Shown here: positions 11,482-21,754 of the stretch, one piece after another
Layout of the letters: each line of letters begins with the position of its first letter
Numbering within the stretch: the stretch's first letter is position 1
Source: Cristatella mucedo
Taxonomy: Eukaryota; Bryozoa; Phylactolaemata; Cristatellidae
Assembly (NCBI GenBank): GCA_009760855.2
Contig: WPIO01000014.1
Location: 4,818,001 to 4,882,000, forward strand
Reading direction: 5' to 3'
DNA: 64,000 nt
The notes under the pieces: model-generated
What the model was told of the DNA's origin: nothing
The model's input: the letters and a program-made list of their open reading frames with translations, nothing else
The model's database searches: none
Position numbers and translations under genes: made by a program

Positions 11482-11599
11482 GTTACTGCACTGGCAGGAA
11501 GGCCTTAAAAGATGGGAATTATCGGAAGTCTAGACGGAATGTCGCACATTCATCATGCGTACCAACGCTGGCTTATTTTAACTGCAAACGCTAGTCTAA

Positions 11600-11717
11600 C
11601 ATTAATAATAATAATCATAATGCACTTTATAAAGCGTCCTCAGAGAACTCAATCTCTTTCTAGGTGCTTTACATTTGCTGCAAAGGGAAACGCGATTGAA
11701 TCGTGAGTAATATCATT
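11600..11717 (-). mobile_element. LINE-A 3' end fragment
   Basis: The AAT-type tail, the hairpin segment and the 3' UTR bases up to GTGAGTAATATCAT, in reverse orientation, without coding sequence. Confidence 0.8.
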
Positions 11718-12552
11718 CTCTCTCTCTATTTAATTTTCATTGGCCGGCGTAGGGGGCGGGGTAATTCACAAGCTTATCTTGCACGTGTTTTTTGTTTCCT
11801 GAGAATTTCCGTAGTCAGGCGGCGGCTCTCAGGGAAAGAAAAGAAGGATTTCCAGTGAGCAGCGGTTCGGCGGCGACGGCACGTGAGCTGAGCGCTCGTC
11901 GCAATCGCTGCGCTCGAGCCGATCCTTCGCTCTGGATCGGCTCGAGCGTCGGCCGATCCAGAGCGGATCCGGAAGCCATTGAATACTGTTTGCGATCTTC
12001 GAGCTAGCGATCTTCGTGCGAAATTCCTTCGAGCTGACTCGCGGCTGTTCGTCATTGCTCTCAGCAAGCAGAGCTTGTGCAGGAATTACGCGAACAACGA
12101 TGAGCAAAATAGTGCAATTAATGTTCGATGGATTGTACACTTAGCAGACTAAAACCGTGTCTACGAGAGCAGATCGGTAGGAGGACAGGCATCACTTCCG
12201 TTCTCGCCAACTCTCGCCCTCTACTACGAGAGCTCCTAAGACCGTACCTGTGCGGCGGCGGTCACTTTAGAACCTCTTCATTGCATTATTCCGCAGAATT
12301 CGAAGTTATCGGGAACGCACGCCGAGACGTACTGAAAACTGGGCTGCAAGAATCGGCCCGCAGCAGCAACAAGGCAGCAGGATGACGGTAGCAGTCGGGC
12401 GGAAGGAGTGGGAAGCCAAGTTTCCTAGCGTAGCGCGATACGATCTCGCCCAGCAGGCCCGAGTCCCCAACAAGGCTGCACACAATAATATTGTTATTGT
12501 ATTTAATTTTCTGATGTTCAACAATAAATGCATTGTAATATTTAATTCAAAA
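11718..12552. other. GC-rich unique DNA, no recognised gene
   Basis: Overlapping short frames on both strands with no recognisable domain. It contains the interlocked inverted repeats at 11912-11965. Confidence 0.45.
11912..11965. repeat. Interlocked, mutually exclusive inverted repeats
   Basis: Arm 1 GCTCGAGCCGATCC (11912-11925) pairs perfectly with arm 2 GGATCGGCTCGAGC (11934-11947). The overlapping arm CGCTCTGGATCGGC (11928-11941) pairs perfectly with GCCGATCCAGAGCG (11952-11965). Only one 14-bp stem can form at a time. Confidence 0.85.
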
Positions 12553-12655
12553 ATACAATATATTGCAATGTCTAATTCCAAAATACAATATATTGCAAAA
12601 GTAAATTCCAAAATACAATATATTATACTATTATATTCTACCAATAAAATATATT
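12553..12655. repeat. Short tandem motif around AATACAATATATTG
   Basis: About three diverged copies of a 30-bp unit containing AATTCCAAAATACAATATAT. The same core recurs on the other side of the hAT fragment. Confidence 0.75.
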
Positions 12656-12690
12656 GCACGTCGTATGTTGCAATGTTTTTCTTTGTGCTT

Positions 12691-13254
12691 TCAGCAATGA
12701 TCTTCGCATTCCTGTTCGTTCTCTTCGTTATCATTGGCTGTCTCTGAGACTTTTTCCTTCACTATCAATGTGACCAGAGCCAAATTCCACAGAGACTTGT
12801 TTTTATTCAGAAAAAGTAGTGTCTCCAATGTTCTGGGTTTCAAACTACGCCGGTAAGAACAAAACACTCGCTTCGCCATGGAGAAAAGTCTCTCCACCTC
12901 ATTTGATGTTGGAAGGAAGAAGCGTGCGTTGATGTACTTGCTGCAAGCTTTCTTCTCTTCAGCATGTTGTCGCTTGAGTGCTCGCTCAGCAAAAGACAAT
13001 TGAGCATCAGCATCTGCAGCGTTTTCCGCTTCCGGAGATACAAGCAGCAACAATGGTTCAACAGCACGTTTTTCATGAATTGTCAGAGTGTTCTCCTTGT
13101 TTGTTTGTATCTTGACGATGACCGTTTCCAAATCTTGGCTGCGGATGATATCTTCATCGTTGCCAACATAGTGGTGGAAGGCAAACTCTGGGTATGAGTT
13201 AACAATCGATTGGAATAAAAGTCCGATTCTTTCATGGACATATCGCGTCATTGT
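12691..13254 (-). pseudogene. hAT-family transposase, C-terminal dimerisation domain fragment
   Basis: The reverse strand is open over about 188 residues with a clear hAT C-terminal domain: [20 protein letters not shown], then a basic [20 protein letters not shown] segment and a tryptophan in SLWN. In intact hAT transposases this region mediates dimerisation and forms part of the catalytic core. Here the N-terminal BED zinc finger and most of the RNase H-like domain are absent. The reading frame runs directly into the long (TA)n at 13257, where coding content ends. The protein finishes in an acidic tail. Repeats containing CAATATATTG occur on both flanks. The fragment is probably a dead transposon; a domesticated gene is less likely without an N-terminal exon. 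Confidence 0.85.
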
Positions 13255-13256
13255 AG

Positions 13257-13416
<160 letters not shown>

Positions 13417-13540
13417 TGATACTTCCAAGAAATCCAGTACGATATATATTGATACTGTCAAGCAATCCAGTACAATATATTGGTAAGGTCACCCAAATCA
13501 GTATAGCGTATCGTAACCAATATATTGCAGTATATTCTAT
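13417..13540. repeat. Diverged direct and inverted repeats containing CAATATATTG
   Basis: The unit TATTGATACT..AAGaAATCCAGTAC is repeated at about 13412 and 13449. ACAATATATTGGT (about 13473) and ACCAATATATTG (about 13516) are inverted. The same core lies at 12553-12655 beyond the hAT fragment. Confidence 0.7.
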
Positions 13541-13559
13541 CTTCAATGTTTTGTTGCGA

Positions 13560-15424
13560 AACCTTGGTCTCCAAAAGTAGCGCAAAGAAGCGGAAGTCGG
13601 AGGTAGGACGACCGCTCAGAGCGAGTTCCCAAGAGCTGCTCCGATCGACGTTATGTCGTCGCTCGGGCCGGGGCATCGACTAGACGCCGCCGACGGCACG
13701 CGGCCGCGAACCCGAGCTCGAATGTCAGAAGCCATCGAGGTTAAAAGCCGCTTGAAGGTCGAAAGCCGAGCTTTTTCTGGATTCGTCAATCGATTGGCCT
13801 AGCCCTCAGCCCACGCCGTCCACGCCACTCCGTCACCTGTAAGGTGAGCTAAACGCGGCGAGTTACAGTTCGAACGTGCGAGCGTCGACGGGTGCTAATC
13901 GCGAGAGAGCCCGAGCGGGTGCAGCGCACAGTGGCCGCCCCATTTACACCGCCGACGTTTCGTGTACCGACGAGCGCGCAACCATTCCGGCCGCCATCTT
14001 CAACCTCAGCGAGCCGCTTCGAATCCACTGGAAGCATGCAGCGAACAGAGAGCGAGCAAAGAACGCTACTTTACCTGTCTCCTTGACGCCGTTCCATGCT
14101 TAAACACCTAGCCATCTTTGCGGACATGGTGCTTTTTGGAAATCTCCAGATACGGCAGTTCACTAGTGCAAGGATCGCCGAATCTTTTGAGTCTGGACAA
14201 CGTCACTGCCTTGGATTGATTCATTATAGTGCATCGCGCTTGGGTCATGCACCGATTTGAAAGCGGCAGCGCTTCTTTCTTTCCGGCTTCTGCTTTCTGG
14301 TTCTTATGCGGCGATGTGAAGCTACTGCCTTGTATTCGTGCGAAAAATTTCTGCCTCGTATTCGTGCGAAAAATTTCCGTAAAATGTCCGGACGTCTGTC
14401 AAAACGTACCGTCAGGTCGCAAGCGAGCACGGGCGGCATGGCTGCCGCGCGGCGCAACGTTGAGCGACGAGCGTGTCGCGAAGCGCGGCAGTTACTGATG
14501 GCGGGGTATTCTCGCTCGAGAACACTGCCGCTCCAACTCGACTCAGCCGCGGCTCAGCAGCGCCGACTGCAATCGGCTTTAGGGCTGCTCGCTGCGCACG
14601 AACGCCGGCGGAACGTCGCGCGGTGGCAAGCCGACACTTGTTAGGCGGGAAAGCCCTCGGAGCGCTCAGAGCGAGGCGACACCGGAGGAGCGAACGAGGA
14701 CTCGGCGCACCGGCGCGGCCAGGACGGCACGAGGAGATCTCGCTCGCTCGGCGGCGGCGGGGCGAGGAGGTCCGCTCGCTCTGCCCCGGTCGCTCTCGTT
14801 CGGACAGGAAGTGCGCGTCGCCGTCGTCGCTGCGCGTAGCCGCTCGAGCGGTTCGCGCGCGCAACGCCGACCGTCCGCAGTGACTCCGTCTGAGGAGCGA
14901 AAGGCGCGCAGTCACGGCTCCCGCCGGCTCCTCGCCAGCGGGAGCCGCTTGCACGAGCTGGATGGAGCCGCTTGAATGTGGAGCTTTCGCGGGATATTTT
15001 TCGCCGCAGGCGCGGACTAGCGGGCGCCGCTCTCTCTACAAGCGGCGTAAGCCTGTGCGTCTTCAATGAGCCAAGAGGCCGCCGCCGCCGGCGCCGCACA
15101 ATGCCCGCACAGCGCGCTAAGCGAATGCGTTGCTGCAGCTGCCCGCCGCTAGGCACTCTTCCCGAGGAGCCGGCTCGAGCCGACTTCCGGCGGCGCAGCA
15201 GAAACCGTGCCGCTAACCGTGCCTGCAGCTACTGCTGCTGCTGCTGCTGTCGCGTGTTAGGCAGTTGCAGCCGAGCCTCAGCTGCATTCGCGTTGCGACG
15301 GGCAGCGAGCGACGAGAGATGCTGCAGCGCTGCACAGAATGTCGGGCGCGTCGCGCCGCTCGGTACCGGCGACCTGCGAGGTGACCCGAGGCGCCCGGCC
15401 GAGCCGAGGCCAAGCACGGCCCGT
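13560..15424. other. CpG-rich unique DNA, no recognised gene
   Basis: Very GC-rich. Long overlapping open frames on both strands (for example 14412-14954 reverse) are Arg/Ala/Ser-rich and have no domain. A short duplication of GTATTCGTGCGAAAAATTTC occurs at 14333 and 14358, and a (CTG)n run at 15230-15248. It may be a CpG-island promoter, but I cannot attach it to a gene. Confidence 0.4.
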
Positions 15425-16713
15425 CGACCGACCGACCGACCGACCGACCGACCGACCGACCGACCGACCGACCGACCGACCGACCGACCGACCGACCGAC
15501 CGACCGACCGACCGACCGACCGACCGACCGACCGACCGACCGACCGACCGACCGACCGACCGACCGACCGACCGACCGACCCGACCGACCGACCGACCGA
15601 CCGACCGACCGACCGACCGACCGACCGACCGACCGACCGACCGACCGACCGACCGACCGACCGACCGACCGACCGACCGACCGACCGACCGACCGACCGA
15701 CCGACCGACCGACCGACCGACCGACCGACCGACCGACCGACCGACCGACCGACCGACCGACCGACCGACCGACCGACCGACCGACCGACCGACCGACCGA
15801 CCGACCGACCGACCGACCGACCGACCGACCGACCGACCGACCGACCGACCGACCGACCGACCGACCGACCGACCGACCGACCGACCGACCGACCGACCGA
15901 CCGACCGACCGACCGACCGACCGACCGACCGACCGACCGACCGACCGACCGACCGACCGACCGACCGACCGACCGACCGACCGACCGACCGACCGACCGA
16001 CCGACCGACCGACCGACCGACGACCGACCGACCGACCGACCGACCGACCGACCGACCGACCGACCGACCGACCGACCGACCGACCGACCGACCGACCGAC
16101 CGACCGACCGACCGACCGACCGACCGACCGACCGACCGACCGACCGACCGACCGACCGACCGACCGACCGACCGACCGACCGACCGACCGACCGACCGAC
16201 CGACCGACCGACCGACCGACCGACCGACCGACCGACCGACCGACCGACCGACCGACCGACCGACCGACCGACCGACCGACCGACCGACCGACCGACCGAC
16301 CGACCGACCGACCGACCGACCGACCGACCGACCGACCGACCGACCGACCGACCGACCGACCGACCGACCGACCGACGACCGACGACCGACCGACCGACCG
16401 ACCGACCGACCGACCGACCGACCGACCGACCGACCGACCGACCGACCGACCGACCGACCGACCGACCGACCGACCGACCGACCGACCGACCGACCGACCC
16501 GACCGACCGACCGACCGACCGACCGACCGACCGACCCGACCGACCGACCGACCGACCGACCGACCGACCGACAGACCGACCGAGCGACGACCGACCGACC
16601 GACCGACCGACCGACCGACCGACCGACCGACCGACCGACCGACCGACCGACCGACCGACCGACCGACCGACCGACCGACCGACCGACCGACCGACCGACC
16701 GACCGACCGACCG
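15425..16713. repeat. (CCGA)n tetranucleotide array, about 1.29 kb
   Basis: Nearly perfect CCGA (TCGG on the other strand) over about 320 units. Register-shifting single-base changes occur at about 15580, 16020, 16375-16385, 16498, 16536, 16572 and 16584. Because 4 and 3 are coprime, all three forward frames read the tetrapeptide PTDR and all reverse frames VGRS. The 480-651-residue frames here are therefore artefacts. Confidence 0.98.
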
Positions 16714-17029
16714 CCTTCGCTCCTCCTTCGGTCTCGCGTATCGAGAAAGCAAAGAAAAGAGGAGCGCAATGGGCAACCTGAGCGCCGACGAGGCAACGCT
16801 CTCTTTCTGGCGCGCTCTGGCACGACGTGCAGTCGCAGCAGGACTCGCTACCCGAGGACGCTATACAAATGTGCTATCATTATTAGCATTATTATTATTA
16901 TTATTAGACTTCCTTTACCATGGCTAGACTTCCCTCCCTATAATCGCTGACGCTAAGTGGCAATGGCGCAATTTACCGGCCACTACCCGTACTTGCATGC
17001 TGACCCTGTGCACGTCGCCCCAAACCGTT
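16714..17029. other. No recognised gene
   Basis: GC-rich edge of the array followed by a short ATT run at 16882-16905. Nothing supportable. Confidence 0.5.
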
Positions 17030-17335
17030 CTAATAATAATACACTTGATAAAGCGCCCTTAGAGAACATGATCTCTTTCTAGGCACTTTACATTTGCTGC
17101 AAAGGGAAATGCAATTGAATGGTAAGTAAAATCATGCTTGAAAAACAAACACAATGAATAATATGGTTAGGGGTGACATGCACAGGGTCAGCATGCAAAT
17201 GTGGTTATTCTTCTTGTTATTGAGCATGCTGCCGCCAACCGCTCAATCGTGCTTCCTTTGCAGCAAATGTAAAGCGCCTAGAAAGAGATTGCGTAATCTG
17301 AGGGCGCTATGTCAAACGTATTATTATTGCTCTCA
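17030..17335. mobile_element. Two LINE-A 3' ends in inverted orientation
   Basis: 17030-17212 is a reverse-strand LINE-A terminus with its AAT tail on the left. 17213-17335 is a forward-strand terminus (GCAAATGTAAAGCGCCTAG, hairpin, TATTATTATT tail). Together they form a head-to-head foldback with both tails outward. Confidence 0.8.
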
Positions 17336-17370
17336 CGATATCGTTACCTGCACGCAGCGAGCAAGAGATA

Positions 17371-17573
17371 GAGAATGAGAGGGGAAGGGAGGGGGAGGGG
17401 AAGGGAGAGAGAGGGGAAGGGAGAGAGAGGGGAAGGGAGAGAGAGGGGAAGGGAGAGAGAGAGGGGAAGGGAGAGAGAGGGGAAGGGAGAGAGAGGGGAA
17501 GGGAGAGAGAGGGGAAGGGAGAGAGAGGGGAAGGGAGAGAGAGGGGAAGGGAGAGAGAGGGGAAGGGAGAGGA
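17371..17573. repeat. Purine-only minisatellite, unit about GAGAGAGGGGAAGGGA
   Basis: About 13 tandem copies of a 16-bp homopurine unit. Homopurine mirror repeats of this kind can form triplex (H-) DNA. Confidence 0.95.
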
Positions 17574-18790
17574 GCTCAGCGGCACTTTGCGCTTCGCAGC
17601 AGCCCGCACCTGCAGTAGCTAGTCCGTCAGGTCCGATCGCCGGCTCGACCGAAGCGTTCTAATTCGGCAGGCCGGTCGCAAAGACACTCGCTCTAGCGCC
17701 GGCCCGCGTCCGGTTGGCGGCGACTGCGTCATTCAAATCCCCCTGCACGCGGCCTTCTCTCTCGAAAGTGGCGCTCGAGATGTCATCGACAACTAAATAT
17801 GAAAAACGTGTCCTTTTTTTAAACGCGGAGCCCGAAGTTCATCTGCGGTGGGACGAGGGGAGCGTAAAGAGCTTCGACTGCTCCGGGGCACGCTTCGCTT
17901 CACGACGCACGCGGCCAGCTCTCCAAAAGCGGACGGACGTCGGCGAGACTTGCGGCTGAGCCGCAGATTAACCTTTTCCGGACCACCGAAAGCGGGCGAA
18001 CGGACGGAGGCCTGCCGTCTTAATCATCGGCCCCCACCCACATGCAATTAGCGCTCCGCTCGCCGATCGAGGCTGGGCGCGCTAAGGGAAGGCTGAGGAC
18101 GTAGGTGCGTGGGCCGCTCTGCACGGCGCCAGATACGCCTGCCGGTCGGCGGTCTAGAGCTGCGCCGTCTCCTTTGCGCGGCCTCGCTCCTCGACGCCCC
18201 TTCGCCGCCGCCGCTTTCCTTCCTCGACGCCCCTTCGCCCCGGAGCGAGAGCGGCTGCTGGCGCTTCTCGCCGCTCCCGCTCTGGGCCGCGCTGGGCGGC
18301 GCCTCGCACCTCCGCGGGGCCACCGGATTGCTGCTAGCTGGCTGAGAGCGAGGCGACGGTCGAAAAGGCTGCTCGTGCGCGCGCGCGCGCGTGTGTATGC
18401 ACGCGTGCGCGTGTGTGAGGACGTCTGAAGTACGTAGGCGAACGGCTGCTGCGTGCTGACTCCCGCTGCCAGCCGCTAGCTAGACCGGCTTGTGTATCCG
18501 GTTTCGGAATTGTAGCCCCCTTCGCCTCTACACGTAGAGCCGGCGAGAACACATTGCGCCAACTCCAGCTATCCGGAAGCTGCATTGTGGGTATCGTCCA
18601 GGGTGAAAATCGATGTCGCTGCAGTGGCCGTTAGAGGCATTTAGATACTCGTGGGCAGCAGTGAGATTAGAGTAGCCTGACCGCGGGCAAGGTTCGGCTG
18701 AGATGTCTGGACACATCGACCAGCACCTAGCGATGCTAGTTGGATGCTAAGCTTTTCTTCCTTTGGGTGCTCTCTCACAATAATCAAGAA
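17574..18790. other. GC-rich unique DNA, no recognised gene
   Basis: Overlapping low-complexity frames on both strands. It includes an alternating purine-pyrimidine run (CG/TG) at 18375-18418 with Z-DNA potential. No domain recognised. Confidence 0.45.
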
Positions 18791-18794
18791 AAAA

Positions 18795-18985
18795 TAAATA
18801 AACACTAGCTGATTGAACAGGTTCTTTTGCATAACAGCAGAAGAGCCTTGACGGCTATAGCTACCGCTTGCAGTGGAAATACAGGATTGTCCACAGCCGG
18901 GTTCGAACCCACAAACTCGGGACCGAGGTCGTGAAAAGCGACCGCCTTTAGTTCGCAATTACGGCATACTGCACCGTAAGAGCCG
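18795..18985 (-). mobile_element. SINE-2 (tRNA-derived)
   Basis: On the reverse strand: a tRNA-like head with B-box GGGTTCGAACCCGG, a body with ACTGCAAGCGGTAGCTATAG, and the 3' end CTGTTCAATCAGCTAGTG followed by TTTATTTATT. It matches the copies at 31985-32178 and 26440-26590. Confidence 0.75.
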
Positions 18986-19265
18986 CAGATAATAATAATA
19001 ATAATAAGAAGAAGAATAGTACTTTTGCATAGAACCCTCGGAGAACTTAATCGCTTTCTAGGTACTTCACATATGCTGTAAAGAAAGCATGATTGAATGG
19101 TTAGTGGTAGCATGCTCAATGTCAATCAGCACAAGATGTTTAGAGGTGACATGCACAGGGTCAGCATGCAAATATGATTAGTGACAGCGTGCACAGTGTC
19201 AGCACGCATGAGCACGCAAAGGACGAATCACAGGGACCCACTAAAATACTGTGAGAAATGGATGC
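18986..19265 (-). mobile_element. LINE-A 3' end, diverged
   Basis: Tail of AAT repeats (18990-19008), a degraded hairpin, and 3' UTR with GGTGACATGCACAGGGTCAG. It continues to the CAGGGACCCACTAAA segment just after the ORF stop of other copies. Confidence 0.78.
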
Positions 19266-19725
19266 TTAAATAGATGATTGGCTTCATTCTTCGAGGAGGC
19301 GTTCGATCGTTGCTATCGATCCTCATCTAACGCTTCAGCTGTATGAACCTAGGAGACACATGTGAGAGCTCCCCATCAGTAGAGAGGAGACCTCCATATC
19401 AGTATCGACTAGACTTCCCTACTCCCTATGGACACGGACTTGGCAATCTCAAGGCGTCGGCGCTCTTCATTTCACTGCCAGTGCTCCTCTTCGGTCGGCA
19501 CACTGCTACCGTCGTGCATCGGCGCTGCTCTTACAAGTCACGTGCCGGTCGTGCTTCAATGCTCTCCGCTCGACTCGGGCTAGTCACTCGGTGGCTGCGA
19601 AGACTAGCAACGTTACGGGCGGCGCTATAATGTCTGCCTAGTCCGGTCCGGACGTGGAAGCCGCTCGTAGCACGAGCATCCTTTATGTCTGCGTGTGCAG
19701 CACCACACGCTTTCCAACGAGTTTG
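19266..19725. other. No recognised gene
   Basis: GC-rich unique DNA with chance open frames only. Confidence 0.45.
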
Positions 19726-19893
19726 CGTTGCGTTCGCCGGATGCATGCTGGTTGCGGCCAATATTTACGCCGTTTGATGGCTGCTGTGATTCATCGAGGT
19801 CTCGTGTATAGCTTGTAGGCGTTGAGAGAATACTGACTGAGTCTCGTTACCGCTCACGTCCGCGCTCGTGTCTCCGTGAGACTCCACTAGAAC

Positions 19894-20256
19894 AGCCGCC
19901 GCCGGAGCCACTGTTTTGCAACGCGACGGCCCGCGACGGTCTCGGCCGCGAAGCGAAGCAGCACCAGCGTCGAAGCGGCGAAGAGCACCTGCAAGAGCGT
20001 CTCGGTGCAGAGCCCCGAGGAGCACAACCGCGAGATCGACTCGGCGCAGTGGAGCCCCGAGAACGAGGCCATAGTTATGAGCCAGGGTGGTTTTCGGAGG
20101 GCCGAATCGGCTGACGACGAGCGTATGAGACCGGCCATCGGGGCTCACATGGAGGTGACCTGCGAGAGCCGCATGACAGTGGGAGCGGTGCCCCAGCTTT
20201 GCTTAAAGGTGGGCAGCATCTATGACCGGCTCCTCGCGCTGCTGAGGCACAGCTGA
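19894..20256 (+). CDS. Unrecognised ORF inside the LTR-like element
   Basis: A 120-codon open frame follows the stop at 19891-19893. It runs from the end of the left LTR-like repeat to a stop at 20254-20256, with no ATG before QWSPENEAIVMS (ATG at about 20077). It has a balanced composition, including an acidic stretch SPEEHNREIDSAQWSPE. It has no protease, zinc knuckle or RT motif. It may be a gag remnant or an unrelated exon captured by the element. I do not recognise the protein. Confidence 0.3.
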   Translation, partial: SRRRSHCFATRRPATVSAAKRSSTSVEAAKSTCKSVSVQSPEEHNREIDSAQWSPENEAIVMSQGGFRRAESADDERMRPAIGAHMEVTCESRMTVGAVPQLCLKVGSIYDRLLALLRHS

Positions 20257-20499
20257 CGTGTGCCTCCTGCGAGTGGCTGTCACGTAGCCTGCACCCCGAT
20301 TAAGCCGGTCGGAATCCTTCAATGTCGAAATCAACCACCTGATGGAGCCCTAACGACGTACTGCAGGACAGGGCAACAACCTCTGCTTCGGGGCCATCGT
20401 CTGAACAGGCAATATAGAAGTGCGTGGGAACCGATGGCTACATGACTTTCCAGCCGTGAGGGCCGCCCCCTCTCCAGCCAAGCTGGCGGGCCATGATCT

Positions 20500-20640
20500 C
20501 TATTTTCTATGGGGAAAGGGACGTTGTATGCGCCTGCTGCTTCTGCTATTGTAATTAGTGCAGCAGCAGCTGGCCATTAATGTACGCCCAGCCTGCAGCA
20601 GGTGGTTGTGCAATTGACTCGGTGCAGCGTCCGGCCTTTG
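20500..20640 (+). repeat. Diverged partial copy of the LTR 5' half
   Basis: CTATGGGGAAAGGGACGTTG, a TGTAATTAGTGC block and CCTGCAGCAGG correspond in order to CTATCGGGGAAGGGATGTTG, TGTAATTTGAGC and CCTGCGGCCGA at 20677-20775, about 175 bp away. Confidence 0.55.
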
Positions 20641-20929
20641 ATGTACGGATTTTGCCCCCACAGCTGCACTCCATTCTATCGGGGAAGGGATGTTGTGTTC
20701 GCCGAATGCATGCCGCCGGTGTTGTAATTTGAGCTGCGCCCTGATACTAATGCACTCCGAACCTGCGGCCGATAGTTAAGCCATTTGACGGCTGCTGTGA
20801 TTCATCGAGCTCTCGTATAAGTACACAGCGAGAGAATAAAGATTGAGTCTCGTTCACTGCTCTCTTCGCGCTCGTGTCTCCGTGAGACTTCACTAGAGCA
20901 GCCGCCGCCGGAGCCACGGAGTGGCAACA

Positions 20930-21754
20930 CTTGCAGGATGTCAGTAGGCATATCTGTCAAAATCGGCTGCATCGACTCTAGCCTCTGAAAATGGAGGACG
21001 TGGGTTCAACTCGCAAAGAGATCATACATGGTCTGCCCTGCCCCTTTTCATGTCTGGTGTCTAATGCTACAAGGCCGGCTGAGGGTACTGCCATACTAGC
21101 ATGCATTGTCATTGCACAGCGTTTCTAGATTTTCACGATTTTGGCCTTATGCTATGACAATGGAATCTATCCCCCTGCATTGCAGGAGAAGCAGGTGGAT
21201 CCGTTTAACCGGGCCGAGCATACGATACGATGCAGCGCTAGTAAATAGAGACATTCGGAGCCCGATGGCAACAATCCCCCTTTCAACAAATCTTCTTTTG
21301 GTTCTTTGAAATCACGGACAGCTCTGAGCTGCCTTGCTCCGAGCTTTTGAAAACGAGAATATGACGATCTCCCGACGACGACAGAAGCACCGAAAAAAGG
21401 CATGGCATCAAAAGCACAGCAATTCGCAAAGACGTGTGGCCAGGGTGTATTTTTCTGAAGCAAATTGCTCCAATCTTCACTTACAATGACCAAACCACTT
21501 CAAGTTAGCCGCGAGTAAACAACTTGCTTGATGCATTGTAGTAGTTGGCTGAGCATTTCGGCCTCTTACGCGAACTAACGAGCTTGTGTCGTGCAGGGAC
21601 TACTAAATGTTGTACTTACGGCCTGAAGAATAGATGCATTCGAGTAATTTGTGGAACGATGTGAATAGAACGCATCAGTTGAGAGCTCGCTTAATAGTAG
21701 CGCAAGAAAGATGAAAGCCATTCCGTTGGTTCAAAACTCCTGACCAGACAGTTC
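20930..21754. other. No recognised gene
   Basis: Mixed-composition DNA. Short frames at 21106-21309 and 21167-21493 have no recognisable domain. Confidence 0.45.

Larger units (their letters stand above)
19726..20929 (+). mobile_element. Candidate short LTR retrotransposon (TRIM-like)
   Basis: Two direct repeats flank about 770 bp: 19726-19923 and 20691-20929. The right copy begins TGTTGTGTTCGCCG and ends GTGGCAACA, giving TGTTG..CAACA inverted ends as expected of an LTR. The left copy begins CGTTGCGTTCGCCGG and ends TTTTGCAACG. Shared blocks include GGCTGCTGTGATTCATCGAG, GAGTCTCGTT, GCGCTCGTGTCTCCGTGAGA and GCAGCCGCCGCCGGAGCCAC. The right copy has TATAAGTA (20815) and AATAAAG (20837), suiting an LTR promoter and poly(A) signal. 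No reverse transcriptase is present and I found no target duplication. Confidence 0.6.

Noticed and set aside
14412-14954. 180-residue reverse ORF
   Set aside because: GC-rich Arg/Ala/Ser composition, overlapping long frames on both strands, no motif; likely chance.
14972-16927. Frames of 480-651 residues made of PTDR or VGRS repeats
   Set aside because: They are translations of (CCGA)n; every frame on each strand gives the same peptide, so they carry no coding evidence.
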